From assembly GCF_030158645.1 (NCBI RefSeq), contig NZ_JAOASO010000089.1, positions 84,056 to 148,055 of the forward strand: 64,000 nucleotides of DNA. Direction: 5' to 3'. Source of the DNA: Hydrogenophaga sp. GTDB lineage: Bacteria > Pseudomonadota > Gammaproteobacteria > Burkholderiales > Burkholderiaceae_C. The notes below the pieces were generated by a model. The model worked only from the letters and a program-made list of their open reading frames with translations. It was not told where the DNA came from and did not search any database. Shown here one piece after another: positions 16,272-26,212 of this stretch; the stretch's first letter is position 1, and every line of letters begins with the position of its first letter. The position numbers and the translations under genes are program-made.

Positions 16272-17132
16272 ATGACCATCGCCCTGGAAACTTCGCTGCT
16301 CGACGCGCCCAAAGCGCAAGCGCTGTCGGCGCGCGCCGTCGGTTCAGCTTCAAGCCTTTTCCCTCGGGGCCCTGTCGCGCCCGGCCTGCTCGGCAACCAG
16401 CTGCTGGCGGCTTTGCCCGCTTGTGACTGGCAACACCTCTCGAAACACATGGAGCTGGTCGAAATGCCCCTCGGTCAGGTGCTCTACGAGTCGGGCAGCG
16501 ACCTGAACCACGTCTACTTTCCCACCACCGCCATCGTGTCGTTGCTCAATCTCTCGGCCAGCGGCGCCTGCGCCGAATTCGCCACCGTCGGCAACGACGG
16601 GGTGGTGGGTGTGCCGCTGCTGATGGGGGGCATGTCCACCAACGGCCGTGCGGTCGTGCAGAGCGCCGGTCACGGCCACCGGCTGCACCGACAGGTCGTG
16701 GTGGATGAGCTGCATGCGGGCGGCGCGGTGATGCAGCTGCTGATGCGCTACACCCAGGCCCTGCTGACGCAAGTGGCGCAAAACGCGCTGTGCAACCGCC
16801 ACCACGCCGTCGAGCAGCAGGTGAGTCGACTGATCCTGCAGAACCTGGACCGGGTGCAGGGCAACTGCCTCCAGATGACGCAGGAACTGCTGGCCAGCAA
16901 ACTGGGTGTGCGCCGCGAGAGCGTCACGCTGGTGGCGCTGTCCTTGCAGCGAGACGGCCTGATCCGCTATGCGCGTGGCCGCATCGAGGTGCTGGACCGC
17001 CAGGGTCTGGAGGCGAGGGCCTGCGAGTGTTATGCCGTGGTAAAGCTCGAATGCGACCGCCTGTTGCCGCCAGCGCCAACGGAAGCCGCCGTTCTCTGGG
17101 CCATGGAGCGCACCGGAGTTCGCTTGGGTTGA
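16272..17132 (+). CDS. Crp/Fnr-family transcriptional regulator
   Basis: This 286-residue regulator has a cyclic-nucleotide-binding-like domain (LYESGSDLNHVYFPTTAIVS, about residues 70-90) and a C-terminal Crp helix-turn-helix (QELLASKLGVRRESVTLVAL, about residues 205-225). The cysteines seen in FNR-type oxygen sensors at the N-terminus are absent, and the effector pocket lacks obvious cAMP ligands. The C-terminus (ACECYAVVKLE) is typical of a large uncharacterised betaproteobacterial Crp subgroup. The ATG at 16272 starts the protein; the earlier open frame would enter the divergent thioesterase gene. Confidence 0.84.
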   Translation: MTIALETSLLDAPKAQALSARAVGSASSLFPRGPVAPGLLGNQLLAALPACDWQHLSKHMELVEMPLGQVLYESGSDLNHVYFPTTAIVSLLNLSASGACAEFATVGNDGVVGVPLLMGGMSTNGRAVVQSAGHGHRLHRQVVVDELHAGGAVMQLLMRYTQALLTQVAQNALCNRHHAVEQQVSRLILQNLDRVQGNCLQMTQELLASKLGVRRESVTLVALSLQRDGLIRYARGRIEVLDRQGLEARACECYAVVKLECDRLLPPAPTEAAVLWAMERTGVRLG

Positions 17133-17207
17133 CACCGGCAACCTACCTTTTGTCACAGGTGCTGCGTTGAACGCGGTTAGATTGCGTCCACTGAACAGGA
17201 GAAACAC

Positions 17208-17759
17208 ATGGACAAGTCAATGATCAAGGGCATGGCGGTGGGCGGTCTGGCCATGGTGGTGCTGGGCGCCAGCGGCGTCACCGGCTATAAGGCCCTGACC
17301 CAACCCAAGGTGGCCGATGTGGTGGCGGTGAAAGAAATCACGCAGACCGTGAGGACGCCGCGCGAGGTGTGTGAAACCGTGGCCGTGCAGCGCACGGCGC
17401 CGGTGAAAGACCAGAACCGCATCGCCGGCACGGTGGTGGGTGGTCTGGCCGGTGGCCTGCTGGGCAGCGCGGTGGGCAATGGCACCGGCAAGACCGTGGC
17501 CACCCTGGCAGGGGCGGCGGCCGGCGGTTATGCCGGCAACCAGGTGCAGAAGAACATGCAGCAAAAAGACGTGATCACGACCAGCGAGCAACGCTGCAGG
17601 ACCGTGCAGGACAAGTCGCAAAAGCTCGTGGGCTACGACGTGACCTACCGGCTTGATGGCAAGGACGGCACGGTGCGCACCAGCTTCAAGCCCGGTGACA
17701 CGTTGCCGGTGAAAGACGGCCAGGTGGTGACCACGCCACCCGCCGACAACAACTCTTGA
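17208..17759 (+). CDS. Glycine-zipper 2TM outer-membrane-associated protein
   Basis: A 183-residue protein with an N-terminal membrane or signal segment (GGLAMVVLGASGVTGY) and a central glycine-zipper pair (IAGTVVGGLAGGLLGSAVGN and TLAGAAAGGYAGNQVQ, about residues 75-115), characteristic of the SlyB/Rick_17kDa glycine-zipper group. Two Cys (REVCE and EQRCRT) flank the zipper. Such proteins sit in the envelope and often respond to envelope stress. It lies alone, followed by a good terminator. Confidence 0.8.
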   Translation: MDKSMIKGMAVGGLAMVVLGASGVTGYKALTQPKVADVVAVKEITQTVRTPREVCETVAVQRTAPVKDQNRIAGTVVGGLAGGLLGSAVGNGTGKTVATLAGAAAGGYAGNQVQKNMQQKDVITTSEQRCRTVQDKSQKLVGYDVTYRLDGKDGTVRTSFKPGDTLPVKDGQVVTTPPADNNS

Positions 17760-17764
17760 ACCAG

Positions 17765-17781
17765 CGGCCCGAAACGGGCCG
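17765..17781 (+). terminator. Rho-independent terminator after the glycine-zipper gene
   Basis: CGGCCCG (17765-17771) and CGGGCCG (17775-17781) form a 7-bp stem with an AAA loop, followed by TTGTTCT. It begins 6 bp after the stop codon and may serve the convergent dehydrogenase gene as well. Confidence 0.7.
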
Positions 17782-17797
17782 TTGTTCTGTGAGCCGC

Positions 17798-18682
17798 TCA
17801 GTCGGGCGACACCGGGTGGTCGGCCATCAGCTCCAGCGCTTTCACCAACGCCGAGTGATCCAGGTCCCCCATGCCGTGCGCGGCGCAGGCCTGCATCAGC
17901 TGGGCGGCGTTCGCGGTTTGCGGCAGTGACACACCGATTTCCTTCGCGCCTTGCAGCGCCAGGTTCAGGTCTTTCTGGTGCAGCTTGATGCGAAAGCCCG
18001 GGTTGAAGGTTCGCTTGATCATGCGTTCGCCGTGCACTTCCAGGATGCGGCTCGCCGCAAAACCGCCCATGAGCGCCTGGCGCACCTTGGCCGGGTCGGC
18101 ACCGGCCTTGCTGGCGAACACCAGCGCTTCGCTCACGGCGGCGATGTTGAGTGCCACGATGATCTGGTTGGCCACCTTGGTGGTCTGGCCGTCGCCATTG
18201 CCACCCACCAGCGTGATGTTCTTGCCCATCAGCTCCAGCAGTGGCTTGATGCGCTCGAAGACCGCTGCGTGGCCGCCGCACATGATGGTGAGTGAAGCCG
18301 CCTTGGCGCCCACTTCACCACCCGAGACCGGCGCGTCGATGTAGTCGGCGCCCAGGTCGTTGATCTTCTTCGCGAAGGTCTTGGTGGCCATCGGCGAAAT
18401 CGAACTCATGTCGACCACGACCTTGCCTTTGCCGATGCCTTGCGCCACGCCGTTCTCGCCGAACAGCACGGCTTCCACGTCGGGGGTGTCGGGCACCATG
18501 GTGAACACCACCTCGGCCTCGCGCGCCACGGCGGCCGCGTGGTCGCAGCGCACGGCGCCGGCGGCTTGAATGGCCTCCGGTACCTGGCTGCGTGTGTGTA
18601 CGAACAGCTGGTGGCCCGCGTTGGCGAGGTGCAAGGCCATGGGCGTGCCCATGATGCCCAGACCGATGAATCCGATCTTCAT
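17798..18682 (-). CDS. 3-hydroxyacid dehydrogenase, tartronate-semialdehyde-reductase type
   Basis: A 294-residue NAD(P)-dependent enzyme of the beta-hydroxyacid dehydrogenase family. The Rossmann motif is KIGFIGLGIMGTPMALHLANAG, the substrate motif DAPVSGGEVGA and the catalytic Lys motif GDGQTTKVANQI (about residue 170). Overall pattern and length fit 2-hydroxy-3-oxopropionate reductase (GarR/GlxR), which reduces tartronate semialdehyde to glycerate; 3-hydroxyisobutyrate dehydrogenase is the main alternative. No glyoxylate carboligase or hydroxypyruvate isomerase gene is adjacent. Confidence 0.8.
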   Translation of the reverse strand: MKIGFIGLGIMGTPMALHLANAGHQLFVHTRSQVPEAIQAAGAVRCDHAAAVAREAEVVFTMVPDTPDVEAVLFGENGVAQGIGKGKVVVDMSSISPMATKTFAKKINDLGADYIDAPVSGGEVGAKAASLTIMCGGHAAVFERIKPLLELMGKNITLVGGNGDGQTTKVANQIIVALNIAAVSEALVFASKAGADPAKVRQALMGGFAASRILEVHGERMIKRTFNPGFRIKLHQKDLNLALQGAKEIGVSLPQTANAAQLMQACAAHGMGDLDHSALVKALELMADHPVSPD

Positions 18683-18761
18683 GTGTCTTCCTGGTTGTTG
18701 AATGCAGAGGGCTTCAGTATCCCTCAGCACCCCCCGGGAGGCACACCAGGACCAGGGCGGG

Positions 18762-19976
18762 TCACCTGATTTTCACGGCCTGTCCGTCGCCGATGGTGCT
18801 GCCCGGGTAGAGCAGCACCTGCTCACCTTCGCGCACGCCTTCACCCACCCAGGCCAGGTCGGCATGGCGCTCGCGCAGCGTCACAGCGCGGGCCACGGCG
18901 CGCTGGCCCTCGACCACGAACACGCGCCACGCCGTGCCGTCGCGCACCAGTGCCGCGCTGGGCACGAGCAGGGCGCCGGCCTGGCTGGAGACGGTGATGC
19001 GCGCGTCGACCCGAAAGCCATCACCCAACCGCTGCGATCCTGGCGCGGTGGTGTCCAGATCCACGATCACGTTCACCCGCTGTTCTTCAATGCCCAGGGC
19101 CGACACCTTGGTGAAGGCCACCGGCTCGATGCGCACCACATGGCCCGGCAGTGCCGGCGCACCGGTGGTGAGCGTGAGCCTGGCTGGCGAGCCCGGCGCG
19201 ATCTGCTGCACCTCGCTGGAGAGCACGTCGATCACCGCCTCCACCGCGGTGATGTCGCCAATCTCCAGCAGGTGCTGTCCCGCGGTCACCGGGGAGGCGC
19301 TGTCCAGGTGCAGCTTGATCACCTGACCGTTGACCGGGCTCTTGAGTGTCCACAGGCCCTCCACGCGCGCACCCGCGCCGGGCTCCGAGCGGGCCAGCGC
19401 GGCCTGCGCTTCGGCCAGTGCGAACTCGGCGGCACGCACTTCGGCGCGCCCGGCGTCCAGCGCCTGCTGCGCCGAGCGCCGCGCCAGCACCGCCTGGTCG
19501 AGCGCGGAGGGCGCAATGAAGTTGTCGCGCGCGAGTTTCTGCGCGCGTTCGGCCTCCAGGCTGGCCTGCGCCAGTGCGGTGTCCAGGCGCTGCAGTTGTG
19601 CACTGGAGGCGCGGCGCGCTGCGTCGGCACTGCCCACGCGCTGCTGCAACACCAGCCGTGTGCGCGCGTCGATCATCTGCGGCGCCACGGGTGTGAGCGT
19701 GGCCACCACATCGCCCGCGCGCACGGCGTCGCCCACCTTGAGCGTGGGCCGTGCCAGCTCGGCCTGGGTGGGGGCCGAGATCAGGTAGCGGTGCTTCAGG
19801 CGCAGCTGGCCGTCTTCCTCGATCGCCTGTTCGAAGCGGCCAACGGTGACCGGCGCCACCTCGACCAGCAAGGGACGTGGCTGGAAGGCCCACCAGGTCA
19901 GGGCCACCACCGCCACCGCGGCGAGTGCCCAGGGTGCCCAGCGGCGCAGGGCAGGGAGCTTGTGCTTGGTGTTCAT
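18762..19976 (-). CDS. Periplasmic adaptor (HlyD/MacA-like) of an ABC exporter
   Basis: This 404-residue membrane-fusion protein is anchored by one N-terminal helix (WAPWALAAVAVVALTWWAF). It has a lipoyl-like half (VAPVTVGRFEQAIEEDGQLR), a long alpha-hairpin rich in Ala/Arg/Glu (about 105-210) and the return strand SPVNGQVIKLHLDSASPVTAG. It should bridge the inner-membrane permease to an outer-membrane channel; no TolC-like gene is nearby. Its start overlaps the end of the permease gene by 4 bp, making the ATPase, permease and adaptor genes one translationally coupled operon. Confidence 0.86.
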   Translation of the reverse strand: MNTKHKLPALRRWAPWALAAVAVVALTWWAFQPRPLLVEVAPVTVGRFEQAIEEDGQLRLKHRYLISAPTQAELARPTLKVGDAVRAGDVVATLTPVAPQMIDARTRLVLQQRVGSADAARRASSAQLQRLDTALAQASLEAERAQKLARDNFIAPSALDQAVLARRSAQQALDAGRAEVRAAEFALAEAQAALARSEPGAGARVEGLWTLKSPVNGQVIKLHLDSASPVTAGQHLLEIGDITAVEAVIDVLSSEVQQIAPGSPARLTLTTGAPALPGHVVRIEPVAFTKVSALGIEEQRVNVIVDLDTTAPGSQRLGDGFRVDARITVSSQAGALLVPSAALVRDGTAWRVFVVEGQRAVARAVTLRERHADLAWVGEGVREGEQVLLYPGSTIGDGQAVKIR

Positions 19977-22342
19977 TCGCGGACTTTCAAAACGGCAACG
20001 AGGTCGAGGCGGTCGATCTGGCGGCGCACCATCAGGGCACTCACCACACCGGCGGCCAGCACGATGAGGGCGGCCCAGGCGTAGGTGGCGGGCTCGATCA
20101 CCACCGGGAAATCGATGTTGTCCGAAGACATGAGGCGCATCATCAGGGTGGCCAGCGCCCAGCCCGCCACCGCGCCCAGCGGCAACGCCAACAGCAGTTC
20201 GGCACCGAGTTCGCCGAGCAGCAGCACCGAGACCTCGGCGCGCGTCATGCCCAGCACGCGCAGGCTCGCGAGTTCCCAGGCCCGTTCCGACAAGCTGATG
20301 CGCGCGGCGTTGTAAACAATGCCCACCGCCATGGCCACGGCGAACAGCGTGAGGATGCCGCTGAACACGCCCATGTTGCGCGAGGTGGTCTCGTTGAAGC
20401 TGGCCATGGAGCCGGCCTTGTCGAACACCGCGTTGATCACCGGCGCGCGTTTGACCGCGGCCCAGAAGTCGGGCATGGCCAGCGGGTCCACGCGCAGCGC
20501 GGCCTCGGCCACGCCGGCGCCGTCGCGCGCCAATCCGTTCATGGCGTGCAGGTTCATGAAGGCCTGTTTGCCCATCATCGTGTGCACGATCTCAACCACC
20601 TCCACGGTGGTGCGGGTCTGGCTCCAGAGGCGGAACTCCACCTCCACGCGGTCGCCCACGCGCGCGCCCACGGCCTTGGCCAGCAGCGAAGACATCACCA
20701 GCCCACTGGCGGGCATGGCCACCGGGCCGCGTGCGTCGTCCACCGCGCGCAGGAGCTGCGCATCGTCGATCAGGCCCATGAGCGACGCGTCCTCGGTCAG
20801 GCCGTGCAAGCGCACGCGCACCGGCTCGTTGCGGTAGGGCTCGGCGCTCATCACGCCGGGCAGGCGCTGCAGGTCCTGCACCACGTTCAGCGGCACCGGG
20901 CGGTGGAAGTTCACCAGCACGTCGCCTTGCTGCACCTGGCGGAACTGCACGTCGACGATGTGGGCGATGGCGTCCAGCCAGAACGCACCCGAGATCTGCA
21001 GCGCCACCGACAGCGCGATGCCGGTCACGGTGAAGGCCGCGCGCAGCGGTCGGCGTTCGAAGTTGCGGATCACCATGAGCGCGCCGGTGCTCACGCGCCG
21101 GCCCAGGCCCAGCCGTTCGATCAGCGTCTGCCGGTAGCTCGGTGGGGCTGGGGGCTGCATGGCCTGTGCGGGCCGCAGGCGGACCACCGCGCGGATCGCC
21201 GTCCAGGTGCCCGCGGCGGCCGCGGCAAACGCCAGCACCGTGGCCACCACCACCAGCCACGGCGTGGTGATGTAGGCCAGGTGGTTGAAGCGGAACACCT
21301 CGTCGTACAGCCCGAGCATCAGCTGGCCGATGACCAGGCTCAGCCCCAGCCCCGCCACCACGCCCAGCCCGGCGATCACCAGCGAGAGCTTGATGTAGTG
21401 CCACGCGATGCCGCCATCGCTGTAACCGAGCGCCTTGAGAGCGGCGATCTGGCTGCGCTGCGTGGCCACCTGGCGGCTGATGACCACGTTGAGGATGAAC
21501 ATGGCCACCGCGAGAAAGATGGACGGCAGCACGGTGCCCATGACCTTGAGCTGGGAGAGTTCGTCGGCCACGATCTTGGCCGAGAGCTGCTTGTCGCGGC
21601 CCACCGCGCCCAGCGTGCCGTAGGCGTCGAGCAGGCGGTCGGTCTGTTCGATCACGGCCGGCTGTGAAGCGCCGGCGTCCAGCCGCAACGCGGCCTGGTT
21701 GAAGGCGCCCTGCAGGTCGAAGGCGTGGGCCATGCGTTCGTGGTCGATCCACCAGATGCCGAAGGTCTGGTCGTCCGGCGCGCCGCCGCGCGAGGCAAAC
21801 ACGTACTCGGGCGAGATGGCGGTGCCCACCAGGTGCACCTGCTCCAGCCGGCCGTTGAGGATGGCGTTGACCCGGTCGCCGGGCTTCAGACCGCGCGCCA
21901 CCGCGAACCGGTCGCTCACCACCGCCTCCAGCGCGCGGCCGCGCTCCGGCCAGCGCCCGCTGCGCAGCGTGAGTGCGTTCAGCCCCTGGCGCTGCGCGTG
22001 CGCCCGGGCGAGCTCCAGGCCGATGAAGCGGCCGGTCACCGGTGCGTCGGCGTTGGACAGCGCGATCTGCGCGTCCATCACCACGTCGAGCTTGACCTCG
22101 GCCACCCCCGGGATGGCGGCCAGCCGCGCGCCCAGGTGCACCGGCGCGCGCTTGACGCTGGCGAACACGTCGGCCAGGCGGTTGTCGCGGTAGAAGCTGT
22201 CGCGCGAGCCCTGCAGCGACTCGTGCACGGAGAACATGCCCACGAAACCGGCCACGCCGATGGCCACCACCACCGCGATGGTGATCACCTGCGCGCGCAG
22301 GCGCTGGAGATCGCGCCAGAGTTTGGTGTCGAGGGCTTTCAT
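19973..22342 (-). CDS. ABC exporter permease with two FtsX domains
   Basis: A 789-residue inner-membrane protein. It has an N-terminal helix ([21 protein letters not shown]), a periplasmic MacB-PCD-like region, a first FtsX domain with three helices (about residues 265-390) and a second set around 430-790 ending in [19 protein letters not shown]. The cytoplasmic loop [15 protein letters not shown] is the FtsX coupling element that contacts the ATPase. It works with the ATPase encoded 7 bp upstream and the adaptor downstream, as in MacAB/DevBCA-type mechanotransmission pumps. Cargo is unknown. Confidence 0.87.
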   Translation of the reverse strand: MKALDTKLWRDLQRLRAQVITIAVVVAIGVAGFVGMFSVHESLQGSRDSFYRDNRLADVFASVKRAPVHLGARLAAIPGVAEVKLDVVMDAQIALSNADAPVTGRFIGLELARAHAQRQGLNALTLRSGRWPERGRALEAVVSDRFAVARGLKPGDRVNAILNGRLEQVHLVGTAISPEYVFASRGGAPDDQTFGIWWIDHERMAHAFDLQGAFNQAALRLDAGASQPAVIEQTDRLLDAYGTLGAVGRDKQLSAKIVADELSQLKVMGTVLPSIFLAVAMFILNVVISRQVATQRSQIAALKALGYSDGGIAWHYIKLSLVIAGLGVVAGLGLSLVIGQLMLGLYDEVFRFNHLAYITTPWLVVVATVLAFAAAAAGTWTAIRAVVRLRPAQAMQPPAPPSYRQTLIERLGLGRRVSTGALMVIRNFERRPLRAAFTVTGIALSVALQISGAFWLDAIAHIVDVQFRQVQQGDVLVNFHRPVPLNVVQDLQRLPGVMSAEPYRNEPVRVRLHGLTEDASLMGLIDDAQLLRAVDDARGPVAMPASGLVMSSLLAKAVGARVGDRVEVEFRLWSQTRTTVEVVEIVHTMMGKQAFMNLHAMNGLARDGAGVAEAALRVDPLAMPDFWAAVKRAPVINAVFDKAGSMASFNETTSRNMGVFSGILTLFAVAMAVGIVYNAARISLSERAWELASLRVLGMTRAEVSVLLLGELGAELLLALPLGAVAGWALATLMMRLMSSDNIDFPVVIEPATYAWAALIVLAAGVVSALMVRRQIDRLDLVAVLKVRE

Positions 22343-22349
22343 GGTCGGC

Positions 22350-23087
<738 letters not shown>

Positions 23088-23204
23088 CGGTGGGGTGGGG
23101 CGAAAAATGCCTGCAACCATTCGACCACCCGGGCCCCCCTTCAACCTTGATGCGGGTCAAGTCATGGGCGTTGACTTAGACTCCCGCCTCCCCCTGGGTC
23201 CCTC

Positions 23205-24431
23205 ATGTCCGCTGCCCCATCCCCCACCCCCTCCCACGCCCCGCTGATCGCCAACCTCATCGCACAGCTGGCGTTTGGCCTGCTGGCCATGACCATCTGC
23301 CTGCCATCGATGCAGGAGTGGGGCGCGCTGTTCGGCTCCGACCAGGCCAGCGTGCAGCTCACCTTCAGCGGCTATGTGGTGGCCTACGGCGGCCTGCAGC
23401 TGCTCTACGGCCCGTGGTCGGACCGGTGGGGGCGCAAGAAGGTGCTGATGTTCGGGCTGACGCTCGCCGGCCTCGGTTCGGTGCTCGCGGCGCTCTCGCC
23501 CAGCCTGCCCTGGCTGACGGCGGCGCGCGTGCTGCAGGGCGCGGGTTGTGCGGCCGGCATGGTGGTGGGCCGCGCCATGGTGCAGGACCTGTTCACCGGC
23601 CCCGAGCGCACGCGCGTGATGGCCTACGTGGGCATGGCCATGGGTCTGATTCCGCCCACCGCCACCATCCTGGGCGGGCAGATCCACGTGCGTCTGGGCT
23701 GGCAGGCCAACTTTGCGCTGATGGCGGTGCTGGCCGTTCTGCTGTTCGTCGCCGCATGGAAGGGCCTGCCCGACCACAAGCCCGCCACCACGGTGCAGCC
23801 GCACTGGCTGGGCGCCATGTTCGCGTCGTATGTCCGGCTGGCGCGCGAGCCTTCGTTTCTGCTGTTCGTGCTCATCCTCTCGCTCACCACGGGCACCTTC
23901 TACGCCTTCCTCGCGGGCGCGCCCATCGTGCTGGGCAGCTATGGCGTGGGGCCGGCGGGCATTGGGTACTACATCATGGTCGTGCCGCTGTCCTACATCG
24001 TGGGCAACTACCTCACCACCCGCCTGGTGCACCGCACCGGCGACCGCACCATGATGATGCTGGGCCAGGTGTTCTCGGTGGGCGGTATCGCGCTCATGCT
24101 GGGACTGGCCCTGGCCAACGTGGACACGCCGCTGGCCTTTGCCCTGCCGCTCATGCTGCTGGGCCTGGGCAACGGCTTTCTGGTGCCCCCGGCGCTCACC
24201 GGCACGGTGGGGCTGGTGCCGGCGCTGGCCGGTTCGGCCGCTGCGGTGGCGGGCCTGGCGCAGCAGCTCATGGGTGCGGTGGGCGGTTATGCCGTGGGCC
24301 TGGTGCCGCACGAGGGCGCGGTGAACCTGGGCTGGCTGATGCTGGGCCTGGGCAGCGTGGCGCTGGTGGCGCAGGTGGTGCTGAACCGCCGGCGGGTCGT
24401 CAAACCGGCGCCGGTGCGGTCCGCCCCCTAA
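23205..24431 (+). CDS. MFS transporter of the Bcr/CflA drug-resistance group
   Basis: This 408-residue protein has twelve predicted helices. Motif A appears as YGPWSDRWGRKKVLMFGL after helix 2, and RVLQGAGCAAGMVVGRAMVQD carries the helix 4-5 pattern of Bcr/CflA exporters (bicyclomycin, chloramphenicol and related compounds). The substrate is not predictable. It is divergent from the ABC exporter operon and its stop overlaps the convergent SRAP gene by 4 bp. Confidence 0.87.
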   Translation: MSAAPSPTPSHAPLIANLIAQLAFGLLAMTICLPSMQEWGALFGSDQASVQLTFSGYVVAYGGLQLLYGPWSDRWGRKKVLMFGLTLAGLGSVLAALSPSLPWLTAARVLQGAGCAAGMVVGRAMVQDLFTGPERTRVMAYVGMAMGLIPPTATILGGQIHVRLGWQANFALMAVLAVLLFVAAWKGLPDHKPATTVQPHWLGAMFASYVRLAREPSFLLFVLILSLTTGTFYAFLAGAPIVLGSYGVGPAGIGYYIMVVPLSYIVGNYLTTRLVHRTGDRTMMMLGQVFSVGGIALMLGLALANVDTPLAFALPLMLLGLGNGFLVPPALTGTVGLVPALAGSAAAVAGLAQQLMGAVGGYAVGLVPHEGAVNLGWLMLGLGSVALVAQVVLNRRRVVKPAPVRSAP

Positions 24432-25165
24432 AGCAGGCTGCCCTGGGCGCCCACACCGCGCTCCTTCGAGACCAGCAGCGCGTCGGTGGCGCGCGCATCC
24501 GCCAGATCGAACACCTCGGTAGCCTGTGGCCTCACCAAGGCCTGGGCTTCGGCCACCGGGCCGTGCAGCCAAGTGGACCAGTCGGCGGGATTGATGTGGG
24601 CGACGGCGCGTTTGTCCTGCTGGTCGGGCGGCAGCGTCGGGTCGGGTTTGTGCAGGCGGCCGAGCAGCGGGTGGCCGTCGCAGTTGCAGGTGATCATGGT
24701 GAAGTTGGGCACCAGCTCACCCGTCTGCGGGTCGGTCCACTGCGACCACAAACCCGCCAGTGCCCAGGGCGCCCCATCGGCGCGGCGCAGTCGCCACCAG
24801 ATGTTTTTGCCCGTCTCCCAGTTGGGCTCCTGGTACCAGTCGGCAAGGATCAGGCAGCGCTGGCCCTGCATCCATGGCCCGCGGTAGGTCACTCGCTCGG
24901 CAATGCCTTCGATGCGCGCGTTGTTGGTGAGCACGGCGCGCGAGGCGGGCCGCCGCGTGGGGCTGCCCGGGCGGATCATGCCCCACTGGCCCATGCGGCC
25001 CACCAGCTGCGCGGCCTCGCCGGGCTGCCCGGGTCGCACCAGCAGGCCGTGTTGGAACGGGCCCACCGTGGCCTGGGTGAAGTCCTCCACGTCCACGCTC
25101 GCGCCCACACTGCCGAGGTAACGCTCGGCGGTGCCTTTGTCGGTCATGTTGTAGAGGTTGCACAT
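24428..25165 (-). CDS. SRAP-family DNA-protein crosslink (HMCES/YedK-like) protein
   Basis: A 245-residue protein starting MCNLYNM. The Cys at position 2, exposed after Met removal, is the residue by which SRAP proteins (YedK/HMCES) form a thiazolidine crosslink with abasic sites in single-stranded DNA. Other family motifs are a TNNARIEGI segment (conserved Asn), CLILADWYQEP (conserved Glu) and HPLLGRLHKPD (conserved His). The C-terminus (AQALVRPQATEVFDLA) is typical for the longer betaproteobacterial form. No LexA box was seen upstream. It overlaps the convergent MFS gene by 4 bp. Confidence 0.88.
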   Translation of the reverse strand: MCNLYNMTDKGTAERYLGSVGASVDVEDFTQATVGPFQHGLLVRPGQPGEAAQLVGRMGQWGMIRPGSPTRRPASRAVLTNNARIEGIAERVTYRGPWMQGQRCLILADWYQEPNWETGKNIWWRLRRADGAPWALAGLWSQWTDPQTGELVPNFTMITCNCDGHPLLGRLHKPDPTLPPDQQDKRAVAHINPADWSTWLHGPVAEAQALVRPQATEVFDLADARATDALLVSKERGVGAQGSLL

Positions 25166-25284
25166 GGGGAAGCAGAAATCTCTGTGTGATGGCGAACAGA
25201 CCGCCGTGGCAGCGGGTGATCAGATGCCGTTCAGGCAAAAGCCATGGACCCTCACCGAGGGCCGGCAGCCCTCAGGAGAAAACC

Positions 25285-25344
25285 ATGTACATCGGCGGCG
25301 GCGCTATCTTGCTCATCATCATCCTCTTCCTCGTGTTTCGTTGA
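25285..25344 (+). CDS. Putative 19-residue membrane microprotein
   Basis: Behind a strong AGGAG site (spacing 7) lies ATG-19 codons-TGA encoding MYIGGGAILLIIILFLVFR. It is one hydrophobic helix with Gly-rich N-terminus and a C-terminal Arg, the form of known bacterial single-helix microproteins. A perfect 14-bp palindrome, CCCTCGCGCGAGGG (25346-25359), follows immediately and could end the transcript. Similar Gly-Gly-hydrophobic microproteins occur widely in Proteobacteria, but I cannot confirm homology. Translation is inferred from the ribosome site and composition only. Confidence 0.5.
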   Translation: MYIGGGAILLIIILFLVFR

Positions 25345-25360
25345 ACCCTCGCGCGAGGGC

Positions 25361-26077
25361 TCACACACCCTTGTGCGGGTCTTCGCGCCGTTGGGCGTAC
25401 CAGAGGTCCAGCCCCTTGCGCTGTCTCACTGCGCCCAGGCCACCGCGCAACAGGTGGCCCAGCAGCGCCCACATCTCAAGCGCTGAATGCGTGCGCAGCT
25501 TGCGCCCCGAGCTCAGCACCGGCTCGCGCAGGATCACGAACGTTCCCTGCTGTTTGAGCGCCTGGCTCAGCTTCAACTCCTCGGCAGCGAAGTAGGTCTC
25601 GTCAAACCCACCCACCGCTTCGAACGCACTGCGCGTGCAGAAGACAAAACAGCCCGCGGCCAGGCGGCAGACCTGCAGCAGCTTCACCACCAGCGGCACC
25701 GTCACCCTGGCGTGCAGCGGCATGGCGCCGTCAAAACGGACCACGGCACCGCCGCCCACCGCACCCTCGCGCAGCGCCTGCAGCGCAAGAACCACCAGGG
25801 TTTCGTGCACCAGCGTGTCGGCATCGACAAAGATGAACACATCGCCCCGCGCTGCGCGGGCCCCCGCGTTGCGCGTCGCTGCGATCTGCCGGTGGGCCAC
25901 CGCGACCACCTGCGCGCCGTGCTCGCGGCCGATGTCGGCGGTGCGGTCGGTGGAGCCGTCGTCCACCACGATCACCTCGCTCGGTCCGTCCAGCGACAAC
26001 GCCACCGCGTTGATGGCTTGCAGGGTGGCGCCCAGCAGGCGCTCTTCGTTGTAGGCCGGCACGATGAAGGAAATCAT
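25361..26077 (-). CDS. Family 2 glycosyltransferase
   Basis: This 238-residue cytoplasmic protein begins MISFIVPAYNEERLLGATLQ and carries the GT-A nucleotide-sugar fold: VIVVDDGSTDRT (UDP-binding Asp pair) and the metal-binding DXD-like VFIFVDADTLVH near residue 100. A later EVE-like stretch (YFAAEELKLSQALKQQG) supplies acidic residues where the catalytic base of GT2 enzymes lies. Acceptor and donor are unknown. The longer open frame upstream is a shadow of the divergent DUF2855 gene. No polysaccharide operon surrounds it. Confidence 0.84.
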   Translation of the reverse strand: MISFIVPAYNEERLLGATLQAINAVALSLDGPSEVIVVDDGSTDRTADIGREHGAQVVAVAHRQIAATRNAGARAARGDVFIFVDADTLVHETLVVLALQALREGAVGGGAVVRFDGAMPLHARVTVPLVVKLLQVCRLAAGCFVFCTRSAFEAVGGFDETYFAAEELKLSQALKQQGTFVILREPVLSSGRKLRTHSALEMWALLGHLLRGGLGAVRQRKGLDLWYAQRREDPHKGV

Positions 26078-26212
26078 GGCGTGCAGGGTACCCGGGTGTT
26101 GATGGGCGTGCGCGTTCCAGGGTCTGAGCGCGGCAGGGCAACGCGCGTGACAAGCGCCAGGGCCCTTTCGGTGCACCATGTGGCCGTCCTTCATCACGAC
26201 GCAGACCCCCAC

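Noticed and set aside
19877..21667. 596-codon plus-strand frame across the HlyD/FtsX genes
   Set aside because: Composition is His/Arg/Gln-rich without motifs, and the minus strand carries a coupled ABC exporter operon here.
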